Positions 1 to 5,727 of a stretch of 5,727 nt of DNA are shown piece by piece. How positions within the stretch are numbered: position 1 is the stretch's first letter; each line of letters begins with the position of its first letter. Below the pieces are notes generated by a model. The model searched no databases. It saw only the letters and a list, made by a program, of their open reading frames with translations, and was not told where the DNA came from. The position numbers and the translations under genes are program-made. Origin of the DNA: Myxococcales bacterium (GTDB lineage Bacteria; Myxococcota; Polyangia; Fen-1088); contig PMBY01000179.1 in NCBI GenBank assembly GCA_003153875.1, positions 3,984 through 9,710 on the forward strand, written 5' to 3'.

Positions 1-167
1 GGGTGGCCGAATCCGGTCTGCACGTACACGTGGTTGAACAGCAGGTAGAAACCAACCGCGGCCAAGCCGACGCCGATGAAGAATTCGCCGAAACCGCCGG
101 GCGTTCCCCCCGCGCCTTCGAATTTCCGTCGCGGTTGCCCGCCCAGGCTCGCTCCTGTTTCGCTCAT
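1..167 (-). CDS. Small membrane protein, 3' part missing (window edge)
   Basis: The ATG is at 167-165 and the frame stays open to the window edge, giving the first 55 residues. The N-terminus is a hydrophilic Gly/Arg-rich stretch of about 27 residues (begins MSETGASLGG). A hydrophobic segment at about residues 29-44 (FFIGVGLAAVGFYLLF) follows and looks like a membrane helix, then the polar NHVYVQTGFGH. No signal-peptide pattern is obvious, so the N-terminus is probably cytoplasmic. A GGAG at 183-180 precedes the ATG, but at 12 bases the spacing is longer than usual. The gene starts 33 bases after the stop of the M23 peptidase gene on the same strand, so co-transcription is likely. I do not recognise the family and assign no function. 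Support comes from strand continuity and protein character rather than from homology. Confidence 0.6.
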   Translation of the reverse strand, partial: MSETGASLGGQPRRKFEGAGGTPGGFGEFFIGVGLAAVGFYLLFNHVYVQTGFGH

Positions 168-200
168 GCGCGGATTATGCTCCAAAGTCGGCAGTCCGGG

Positions 201-1553
201 CTACTCCCGTCGTGCGCTTGCATCTCGGCGCGCGGCCAGGTGCGCGCGCCAGCGGGCGCGCCGCTCGTGCTTGAGACGCAGCTTCTTCGCTTGCATGGCC
301 AGATCGTGGGCCACGGTGTCTTGTGGCGGAATCACCAGCTCGGGCCCCAGAATGGGAGCGGGATCGATGGCCTCGCCCTTGACGTGAATTTCCAGGTGCA
401 GGTGACTGCCCGAGGACTTGACGCCCGAACGGCCAACCGCACCCAAGCAGTCGCCCGCCTTCACCCGGTCGTTGATGTGCACGCGGTAGGAAGACAGGTG
501 CATGTAGCAGGAAAATATCCCCTCGGTGTGCCGTACACACACGAACAAGCCGCCCGGGCCCAGTGTTGGCCGCGGCGTGTGCGCCAGCTCCTCGGGCGCC
601 ACAGGCTGCGGCCGCACGTGGCCAGGCAAATCGAAGCCTGCGAACCACACCACGCCGTCCGCCACGCTGCGCACCGGCTCGCCCGTGGTGGCGTCTATAT
701 CCAGGCCACGGTGGGCTCGTGCACCCTCGTCGCGATCCTCGCCCGGGCCACTGGGCGCCACTCGCGGCGTGCCTTCCAGCGGCGAGACCACGGCAATTCC
801 CAGCGGCGTGGCGTGGGCCACCGGCTGCGTACCCAGGTAACGCTCGATGAACCGTCGCCGGGCGATCAAGGCGCGATCCTCGCCGCCCGTGCCGCGCACC
901 ACATCGCCCCAGCCCAGGTGGGCCACCGCGCTCCGGTGGGGCACCGAACCGGGGAAAGCCCGATCGAGGCTCGCGTGTTGATCCTGCCACATCCCCAGAA
1001 GAGCCGCCCCCACGCGCAGGTGATGGCGCGGCTCTGTGAGGAGCAAGGGATGAAGCCCGCCTCGCGGCAGCGGCCGCGTTTTCTCCACCCACGCCTCGCC
1101 CTGCTGCACGCGATACGCCAGCGTCGAGCCGTGCACATTGGTCGCGTACATGGGCGGCTGGATCTGCAACAGCCCCACGCCAAACGACGTCTGCAACCGT
1201 GGGTTGCAGCGACTGGCCCGATACACCAGCGCACCGAGGAGAAACGGGTCCACGCCAGCCTGGGCCGCAGCCTCGCGCACGTCGTCGGCAATGTGGCCGG
1301 TGGCGCGCGCCGCGGCCATGCCTTCGCACATTCCAACAAGGGCCGCGCGGAAGCGAGTCGCATCAGGTGGCCCGGTTGGGGACGCGGGCTCGGCCGGCCA
1401 GCGCCGGATGTCCTTCAATTCGTGTACGCCGGGCCGCAGCCCGTCCTCGCTGCGACGCCGCCGCGCCGGCCAGGGCGTGCCGCTCGCCACGGCCAGGACC
1501 TCGGCCGCAAACAATGTGGCTGCAACGAAAACCGACAGTCGGAGGAAGAGCAC
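201..1553 (-). CDS. Secreted M23 (LytM-type) peptidase with degenerate transglycosylase-like domain
   Basis: This is a 450-residue exported protein, probably acting on peptidoglycan cross-links in the periplasm. Residues 1-23 form a Sec signal peptide (short basic start, hydrophobic core, likely AVA|S cleavage after 23). Residues 93-240 resemble a Slt-type lytic transglycosylase: VDPFLLGALVYRASRCNP (101-118) and GVGLLQIQP (125-133) match the usual ES.xNP and GLMQI.P blocks. However, Ala113 occupies the catalytic Glu position, so this part is probably inactive or only binds glycan. Residues 278-400 are an M23 domain with the metal and catalytic set complete: H281 and D285 (HRGLD), H352 (YMHLS), and H384 and H386 (SHLHLE). 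The last 30 residues are a basic tail. The GTG start is the only reasonable one that keeps the signal peptide; no Shine-Dalgarno is seen, and a TATAAT lies 9 bases upstream. Activity could be muralytic or, as for EnvC/NlpD-like proteins, regulatory, but the intact ligands favour real endopeptidase activity. Confidence 0.9.
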   Translation of the reverse strand: MLFLRLSVFVAATLFAAEVLAVASGTPWPARRRRSEDGLRPGVHELKDIRRWPAEPASPTGPPDATRFRAALVGMCEGMAAARATGHIADDVREAAAQAGVDPFLLGALVYRASRCNPRLQTSFGVGLLQIQPPMYATNVHGSTLAYRVQQGEAWVEKTRPLPRGGLHPLLLTEPRHHLRVGAALLGMWQDQHASLDRAFPGSVPHRSAVAHLGWGDVVRGTGGEDRALIARRRFIERYLGTQPVAHATPLGIAVVSPLEGTPRVAPSGPGEDRDEGARAHRGLDIDATTGEPVRSVADGVVWFAGFDLPGHVRPQPVAPEELAHTPRPTLGPGGLFVCVRHTEGIFSCYMHLSSYRVHINDRVKAGDCLGAVGRSGVKSSGSHLHLEIHVKGEAIDPAPILGPELVIPPQDTVAHDLAMQAKKLRLKHERRARWRAHLAARRDASARRE

Positions 1554-1562
1554 GCATCGAAC

Positions 1563-1591
1563 ATTATAGGTGTCCGATCACCACTGTTGAA
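1563..1591 (-). promoter_or_regulatory. Candidate sigma70-type promoter for the M23 peptidase gene
   Basis: Read on the minus strand, a perfect TATAAT (1568-1563) is preceded at 17 bases by TTCAAC (1591-1586), which matches TTGACA at three of six positions. The expected transcription start, about 7 bases downstream, falls near 1555-1557, only a few bases before the GTG at 1553. The transcript would be leaderless or nearly so, which agrees with the lack of a ribosome binding site there. The -10 hexamer stands out in GC-rich DNA, whereas the -35 is weak. Confidence 0.4.
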
Positions 1592-1615
1592 GCTAAGTCG
1601 CCCTCCGGCTAGTCT
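1587..1615 (+). promoter_or_regulatory. Weak candidate promoter for the trehalose operon
   Basis: TTGAAG (1587-1592, four of six to the -35 consensus) is followed after 17 bases by TAGTCT (1610-1615, three of six to the -10 consensus). The -35 would overlap the -35 of the divergent minus-strand candidate. It would give an otsA leader of roughly 65-70 bases. Such partial matches occur by chance, and the true promoter may use another sigma factor. The operon promoter must lie somewhere in 1554-1688 or inside the divergent gene. Confidence 0.15.
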
Positions 1616-1680
1616 CGTCTGTGCGTACGGCGGTGGCGCGCCGGGACGCCGGCAAGCAACAGTTCAGACCACGAACCCTC

Positions 1681-1686
1681 GGAGGA
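1681..1686 (+). promoter_or_regulatory. Ribosome binding site of the trehalose-6-phosphate synthase gene
   Basis: GGAGGA sits just before the ATG at 1689, with only two or three bases between. The spacing is short, but it is the only strong Shine-Dalgarno in the region. It fixes the start at 1689, although the reading frame stays open for about 1.7 kb further upstream. Confidence 0.75.
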
Positions 1687-1688
1687 AC

Positions 1689-3944
1689 ATGCGCAGAACG
1701 GCTCGCTTCCTCGTCGTCTTTCTGGTCGGCGTGGCGCTTCTGGCCTACCTGGCCTCGGGCGCGGTCCAAAAAACCACGCGCCGGTGGTCCGAGGCGGACA
1801 TCGCCCAGCACATGGCTGGGCTGGCCCAGAAAACTCAGCCCGCGTTGCTGGCACGCTGGACCGCCGGAGCGCGCGAGCCCTTCGAAGCCATGCTCACCGA
1901 TCTGGCTCGCGACGAGCGCATCACCGCCGCCGGGGCCTGCGACCAGAACAACCAACTGCTGGCCCGCACGCCCGCCTTTCCCCGTGATCTTGCCTGCGCC
2001 CAGGTCAGGCAGCGTATGGCCGCCGAGCGCGAGGACAAGCCCACGTTGCCCGGCCTGGTCTGGGGCAGCAATTGGTCCTTGCCCGGCGGCGAGGTGTACC
2101 TCAGCGCCGTGCCGGTCGTGCGCGAGGGCTCGCCCTTGGGCCTGCTGCTGTTGGTACACGATGTCTCCTTCATCGAACGCCAGGGCGCGCGCCTGCGCCA
2201 GCTTCTGCTCATGGTGTTCGCCGGCCTTGCCCTTTGCGCCGGGCTGGTCGCGCTCATCGCCATGCGCCTGTCGTGGCGTGGCTTCCGCAAGGAACTGCGC
2301 CGCTTCATCCTGGGCGAATCGCGACGCAAGGAATTCTTGCCCATCGTGGCTGACGTGCGTGAGCTGGTCGAGCGCATCGCCGCCGAGCGCGAGATGGACG
2401 GGCCGTCCAGCGCGTGGAACCCGCAGCATCTCAAGCAGGCGTTGGTGCGCCACTTCCCCGGCGAAAAAGTGATCGTGTTGGCCAACCGCGAGCCCTATAT
2501 CCACGAGCGCGGCGCTGATGGCGCGGTTCAGGTTCGCCATCCTGCCAGCGGCCTGGTCGCCGCAGTCGAGCCGGTGTTGCGCGCCTGTTCGGGCGTGTGG
2601 ATCGCCCATGGCAGTGGCTCCGCCGATCGCACGGTGGTGGACAGCAAGGACCACTTGCGCGTGCCGCCCGGCGAGGAATCGTACGTCTTGCGCCGGGTGT
2701 GGCTGTCCGAGCAGGAAGAACGCGGCTACTACTACGGTCTAGCCAACGAGGGCCTGTGGCCGCTGTGCCACCTGGCCCACGCGCGGCCCATCTTCCGCGG
2801 CACCGATTGGGCCACCTACGAAGCCGTGAATCGCCGCTTCGCCGAAGCGGTGTGCAACGAAGCCGAGGGCGAAGATCCCGTGGTGCTGGTGCAGGACTAC
2901 CACTTCGCCCTGGTGCCGCGCCTGGTGCGCGAGCGACGACCGCGCGCCACCATCATCACCTTCTGGCACATCCCGTGGCCCAACGGGGAGCACTTTGGCA
3001 TCTGCCCTTGGCGGGGCGAGATCCTGCAGGGCATGCTCGGCAGCAGCATCCTGGGCTTCCACACGCGGCAACACTGCAACAACTTTCTCGACTCGGTGGA
3101 TCGCTATTTAGAGGCACGCATCGATCGCGAGCAGAACTCGGTGGTGCAACGCGGACGCGCGACCCTGGTGCGGCCCTACCCCATTTCCATCGAATGGCCC
3201 AGCCGCTGGGTCGCGAGCGCGCCGCCGGTGGCCGAGTGTCGCAGCGGGGTACGCAAAGAGCTGGGGCTGCGCGACGATGCCCTGCTGGGTCTGGGGGTGG
3301 ACCGGCTCGACTACACCAAGGGCATCGAGGAACGCCTGCTGGCGGTGGAGCGACTGCTCGAACGCTTCCCGGCCTACGCCGGGCGCTTCAGTTTCGTACA
3401 AATGGCAGCGCCCAGCCGCACCCTCATCGAGCGCTACCGCCAGCTCGACGAGACCGTCGAGCGAACTGCGGCGCGCATCAACCAGCGCTTTGGCGAGGGC
3501 GCCTATCAGCCCATCATCCTTCTGCGCGCACACCACGAGCCGCCCCAAGTCTTCCGCTACTATCGCGCCGCCGATCTGTGCTACGTCAGCAGCCTGCACG
3601 ACGGCATGAATTTGGTAGCCAAGGAATTCGCGGCAGCGCGCGACGACGAGCGCGGCGTGCTGCTGTTGAGCCAGTTCACCGGCGCCGCCCGCGAAATGTC
3701 CGAGGCGCTGGTGGTCAATCCCTATGACCTGGAAGAAGCCAGCGCGGCCATGGCGCGGGCCCTGGCCATGCCGGTCGAGGAGCAGCGCGAGCGCATGCGC
3801 GCCATGCGCGCCTTTCTGGCCGAGTTCAACGTGTACCGCTGGGCCGGACGCATGCTGATGGACGCGGCTCGCCTGCGCCGCAAGGAGACTCTTTTGGGCC
3901 GCAGCAGCGACGATATTTCGAGCCTGCGCAGGCTTCCGAAATGA
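1689..3944 (+). CDS. otsA: Membrane-anchored trehalose-6-phosphate synthase (GT20) with periplasmic sensor-like domain
   Basis: This 751-residue protein makes trehalose-6-phosphate from a nucleotide-glucose donor (normally UDP-glucose) and glucose-6-phosphate. The GT20 domain (about 258-735) is as long as a whole standard OtsA (474 residues in E. coli). Its active-site residues are present: R267 (LANREPY), Y348 and W357 ([12 protein letters not shown]), D403 (VQDYHF), H427 (WHIPWPN), R539 and K544 (VDRLDYTKG), and D638 and E646 ([10 protein letters not shown]). The usual GGL glycine motif reads SGL (287-289). Ahead of it is a receptor-like module: basic start, membrane helix 7-24, periplasmic part of about 26-168 with two cysteines (C84, C103), membrane helix 171-193, and a basic, HAMP-like helical linker 194-235. 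The positive-inside rule places the enzyme in the cytoplasm. GGAGGA before the ATG fixes the start. The stop overlaps the otsB start as ATGA. From memory, this long GT20 form exists in other proteobacteria. Synthase activity is well supported; the sensor role is inferred. Confidence 0.93.
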   Translation: MRRTARFLVVFLVGVALLAYLASGAVQKTTRRWSEADIAQHMAGLAQKTQPALLARWTAGAREPFEAMLTDLARDERITAAGACDQNNQLLARTPAFPRDLACAQVRQRMAAEREDKPTLPGLVWGSNWSLPGGEVYLSAVPVVREGSPLGLLLLVHDVSFIERQGARLRQLLLMVFAGLALCAGLVALIAMRLSWRGFRKELRRFILGESRRKEFLPIVADVRELVERIAAEREMDGPSSAWNPQHLKQALVRHFPGEKVIVLANREPYIHERGADGAVQVRHPASGLVAAVEPVLRACSGVWIAHGSGSADRTVVDSKDHLRVPPGEESYVLRRVWLSEQEERGYYYGLANEGLWPLCHLAHARPIFRGTDWATYEAVNRRFAEAVCNEAEGEDPVVLVQDYHFALVPRLVRERRPRATIITFWHIPWPNGEHFGICPWRGEILQGMLGSSILGFHTRQHCNNFLDSVDRYLEARIDREQNSVVQRGRATLVRPYPISIEWPSRWVASAPPVAECRSGVRKELGLRDDALLGLGVDRLDYTKGIEERLLAVERLLERFPAYAGRFSFVQMAAPSRTLIERYRQLDETVERTAARINQRFGEGAYQPIILLRAHHEPPQVFRYYRAADLCYVSSLHDGMNLVAKEFAAARDDERGVLLLSQFTGAAREMSEALVVNPYDLEEASAAMARALAMPVEEQRERMRAMRAFLAEFNVYRWAGRMLMDAARLRRKETLLGRSSDDISSLRRLPK

Positions 3945-4729
3945 AGTCGCTGCTCGCGCCGCACAATCGCCCGGTCCTGCGCCGTCTGGCGCGCGGCCGC
4001 GTGCTGCTGGCGTTCGACTTCGACGGCACCCTGGCGCCCATCGTGGCGGATCCGTCCCGCGCGCGCTTGCGTCCGCGAACCCGGCGGTTGTTGATCAAAG
4101 TGGCGCGGAAATATCCGTGCGTCGTGATCTCCGGTCGCAACCGCGCTGATGTGGTCCGCCGCCTAGCCGGAATTCCCCTGCGTCGGGTGTTGGGCAATCA
4201 CGGCATCGAACCATCGCCCGCCCTGCCCGCTGCCCGACGAGCGGTTCGAGGCTGGCTGGCTTGCTTGCAACCACGACTTGAGGGTGTGGCCGGCCTCATC
4301 TTTGACAACAAGGGCGCAACCCTGGCCATCCACTATCGCCAGTCACGCAACCGCCCCGTCGCCCTCAAGGCAATTCTGGCCGCCACTGCCGATCTGACTG
4401 AAGTGCGCGTGCTCAAGGGGCTTCTCGTGGTGGATCTATTGCCAAAGGGCGCGCCCAACAAAGCCACGGCCCTGCAATCGGAATTGCGCCGCCTCCGCTG
4501 TGAATCCGCCTTGTATCTAGGCGACGACCAGACCGACGAGGACGTGTTCGCGCTCAGTCGGCGCCTTCCCCTGCTGGCCGTGCGTGTGGGGCGAAAAGCG
4601 CGCAGCCTGGCGCCGTACTACCTGGTCAGCCAGGCCGACGTCGACGCGCTACTGATGAAGTTGGTGGAGTTGCCTGCTTTGCGTGCGGCAAGTCTGGAAC
4701 GAGTCACCGGGACGGGAGTACATTCGTGA
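3941..4729 (+). CDS. otsB: Trehalose-6-phosphate phosphatase (HAD superfamily)
   Basis: This cytoplasmic enzyme removes phosphate from trehalose-6-phosphate to release trehalose, the second step of the OtsAB pathway. At 262 residues it is close to the E. coli protein (266). All HAD motifs are visible: motif I FDFDGTL with nucleophile D26 and acid/base D28, motif II around S64 (ISGR), Lys K169 or K174 in LLPKGAPNK, and motif IV GDDQTDED (194-201) for Mg2+ binding. The GNHGIE block at 85-90 matches the GxHG-type motif near the cap of OtsB proteins. The ATG at 3941 overlaps the synthase stop (ATGA) with no strong ribosome binding site of its own, so translational coupling is likely. Its stop overlaps the next start as GTGA. 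Nothing is missing or broken. Other sugar phosphatases are possible in principle, but fusion-like linkage to a GT20 enzyme makes the trehalose assignment firm. Confidence 0.95.
   Translation: MKSLLAPHNRPVLRRLARGRVLLAFDFDGTLAPIVADPSRARLRPRTRRLLIKVARKYPCVVISGRNRADVVRRLAGIPLRRVLGNHGIEPSPALPAARRAVRGWLACLQPRLEGVAGLIFDNKGATLAIHYRQSRNRPVALKAILAATADLTEVRVLKGLLVVDLLPKGAPNKATALQSELRRLRCESALYLGDDQTDEDVFALSRRLPLLAVRVGRKARSLAPYYLVSQADVDALLMKLVELPALRAASLERVTGTGVHS
4714..4718 (+). promoter_or_regulatory. Ribosome binding site of the lipoprotein gene
   Basis: GGGAG ends 7 bases before the GTG at 4726, which is standard spacing, and it lies inside the last codons of otsB. It decides for the first GTG (4726) over the second in-frame GTG at 4732. 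Confidence 0.65.
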
Positions 4730-5727
4730 CCGTGCAGACTCAGAGACATGCCCGTGTCAGTCTTTCGGTCAGCCTTGCGGCGGTCTTGCTGGCTGGCCTT
4801 CTGGGGTGCAGCAAGCATGCACTGAAATTTGCGTCTTCGGATGGCGGGATTGGTCGCGAGGATGCGAACGCGGGCGCGGACACCGGCACGAACACCGATG
4901 CGACAGTTCCGGATGCCGGCACGGTTGACCTGCCTAGCCCGCCGGACACAGCCAACCCTGCGGACGCGCCCGCCGATACCCGTGGGACCGACGCTGCAGC
5001 CGATTCTGCCGGCGACGCCTGCGTTGCAGTTGCCTGCACAGACGAGTACGGGGGGAGCTTCTGCGGAACGATCTGCGACGGCTGTGGCCACACCCTCGAC
5101 TGTGGAGAAACCTGCCCACGAACGGGATGGATGTGCCGGAACAACATCTGCACCGGGCCGACGGCTGTTTGTGCGAGCCTCAGTTGTGTGCATTCGTCTG
5201 ATGAATCTGAGTACTGCGGCGACGTTGGCGACGGCTGCGGTGGCACCCTTTCTTGTCCGTTTACCTGTCCGAAGGCCGGCTGGGTCTGCCAGGACAACAT
5301 CTGTGTCGGCCGGCCGGAGGTGTGCACGCCACGGACTTGTGCGAATGGCTTTTTTGACTATTGCGGCGACGTCGGCGACGGGTGCGGCGGCACGCTTCAT
5401 TGCTCGACCACCTGCCCGAAGGATGGATGGGTTTGCGACAACAACATCTGCGTCGGTCCCCCGGACGTGTGCTCCAAGCTGACCTGCCAGTTCCCGGGCG
5501 CAGACATCTGTTTGTCCCCTCCACAGGTTGGCAATTATTGCGGAAGAATTGGCGATGGCTGCGGCGGCGCGCTGGATTGCGGGAATGATTGCCCGCCCGG
5601 CTGGATTTGCGAAAACAACATCTGCCGAGGCTCGGCGGCTATGTGCATGCCTTCCCAATGTAAATCACGCAATGGTGACACCTACTGTGGCGCGATCAAC
5701 GACTGCTGCGGCGGAACCACGAATTGC
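4726..5727 (+). CDS. Asp-rich, Cys-repeat outer-membrane lipoprotein, 3' part missing (window edge)
   Basis: From the GTG at 4726 the frame is open to the window end (334 residues, no stop). Residues 1-27 are a lipoprotein signal peptide with Arg7 and Arg10, a hydrophobic core, and the lipobox LLGC with lipidated Cys28. Ser at +2 favours outer-membrane sorting. Residues 29-98 form a Cys-free linker rich in Asp, Ala, Thr, Pro and Gly, probably extended. From residue 99 come at least five tandem Cys-rich units starting at C99, C149, C200, C249 and C307. Their pattern is roughly C-x4-C-x(7-17)-YCG.(V/I).DGCGGTL.C...CP..GW.C..NIC.G. Synonymous differences between the units confirm this frame. Translation is coupled to otsB by a GTGA overlap and helped by GGGAG. 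I do not know a function: a disulfide-stabilised surface or stalk protein is the natural reading. Similar Cys-rich lipoproteins are frequent in Myxococcota (recalled, not checked). No catalytic motif is visible. Confidence 0.85.
   Translation, partial: MTVQTQRHARVSLSVSLAAVLLAGLLGCSKHALKFASSDGGIGREDANAGADTGTNTDATVPDAGTVDLPSPPDTANPADAPADTRGTDAAADSAGDACVAVACTDEYGGSFCGTICDGCGHTLDCGETCPRTGWMCRNNICTGPTAVCASLSCVHSSDESEYCGDVGDGCGGTLSCPFTCPKAGWVCQDNICVGRPEVCTPRTCANGFFDYCGDVGDGCGGTLHCSTTCPKDGWVCDNNICVGPPDVCSKLTCQFPGADICLSPPQVGNYCGRIGDGCGGALDCGNDCPPGWICENNICRGSAAMCMPSQCKSRNGDTYCGAINDCCGGTTNC
5020..5727 (+). repeat. Tandem Cys-rich protein repeats, about 50 residues each, at least five units
   Basis: Units begin at 5020, 5170, 5323, 5470 and 5644; the last is cut by the window end. 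Units 1-3 are 49-51 residues long. Unit 4 is 58 residues because of an insert between its second and third core cysteines. Units 2 and 3 each carry exactly eight cysteines. The strongest conserved blocks are the YCG...DGCGG segment and the GW(V/M/I)C.(N/D)NIC.G end of each unit. Over the 15 codons starting at 5212 and 5359 (units 2 and 3), six differences are synonymous and one changes the residue. The repeats are therefore kept by protein-level selection and are not a fresh DNA duplication. Confidence 0.85.

Noticed and set aside
1640..1653. Short GC hairpin (GCCGG, loop GACG, CCGGC) in the leader before the synthase gene.
   Set aside because: A 5-bp all-GC stem is expected by chance in such DNA. 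It has no T-tract for a terminator and no riboswitch-like extension.
1583..1663. Inverted 7-base repeat ACTGTTG / CAACAGT in the divergent region (1583-1589 and 1657-1663).
   Set aside because: About one such 7-base match is expected by chance in 135 bases, the arms do not extend, and the 67-base separation suits neither an operator nor a terminator.
3..1688. Continuous open plus-strand frame leading into the trehalose-6-phosphate synthase, which would add 562 residues.
   Set aside because: It runs antisense to the M23 peptidase, which has a signal peptide and complete motifs. Its translation is Arg/His/Ala-rich without domains, and the synthase has its own GGAGGA and ATG with a classical N-terminal membrane helix. 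Long open antisense frames are common in GC-rich DNA.
1593..2654. Long minus-strand open frame opposite the 5' half of the synthase gene (353 residues).
   Set aside because: It shadows the GT20 gene in GC-rich DNA. Its product shows no recognisable motif and lies opposite a strongly conserved coding sequence.
4829..5482. Plus-strand open frame of 217 residues in a different frame from the lipoprotein.
   Set aside because: It overlaps the true repeat frame and its translation is low-complexity Arg/Thr/Ala with no conserved cysteine spacing. Third-position changes between units are silent in the lipoprotein frame, not in this one.
4618..5658. Minus-strand open frame of 346 residues opposite the lipoprotein gene.
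   Set aside because: The plus-strand frame has a lipobox, a ribosome binding site and repeats with synonymous divergence. The minus-strand product is an Ala/Arg/Val-rich repeat-derived shadow without a plausible start context.

Overview
The window is GC-rich bacterial DNA, densely packed with genes. The only longer non-coding stretch is the 135-base divergent gap at 1554-1688. It looks chromosomal, and the likely source is Myxococcota or a related former deltaproteobacterial lineage. That assignment is an inference. It rests on the high GC, the GTG starts, and a lipoprotein with an Asp/Ala/Thr/Pro-rich linker followed by Cys-rich repeats, a style common in those genomes. No RNA gene, insertion sequence, CRISPR array or integration site was seen.

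Left part, minus strand (1-1553): a probable two-gene unit. The first gene encodes a secreted 450-residue protein with a lytic-transglycosylase-like region that lacks its catalytic glutamate, followed by an apparently intact M23 (LytM-type) zinc endopeptidase domain. The second gene, 33 bases downstream, encodes a small membrane protein cut by the window edge. A perfect TATAAT lies only 9 bases before the GTG start of the peptidase gene, which raises the possibility of a leaderless transcript.

Right part, plus strand (1689-5727): three genes linked by 4-base stop/start overlaps (ATGA, then GTGA). The first is a 751-residue trehalose-6-phosphate synthase of family GT20. Its catalytic domain is preceded by a receptor-like module: membrane helix, about 145 periplasmic residues, second membrane helix, HAMP-like linker. 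The second is trehalose-6-phosphate phosphatase (otsB), complete with all HAD motifs. The third, truncated by the window end, is an outer-membrane-type lipoprotein with at least five tandem Cys-rich units of about 50 residues.

Together the plus-strand genes make trehalose in two steps (UDP-glucose plus glucose-6-phosphate to trehalose-6-phosphate, then dephosphorylation) and co-produce a disulfide-rich surface protein. A reasonable but unproven reading is an envelope or osmotic-stress cassette in which a periplasmic signal controls trehalose synthesis directly, without a separate kinase or regulator. The cell-wall peptidase across the divergent promoter region would fit an envelope theme, but shared regulation is not shown.
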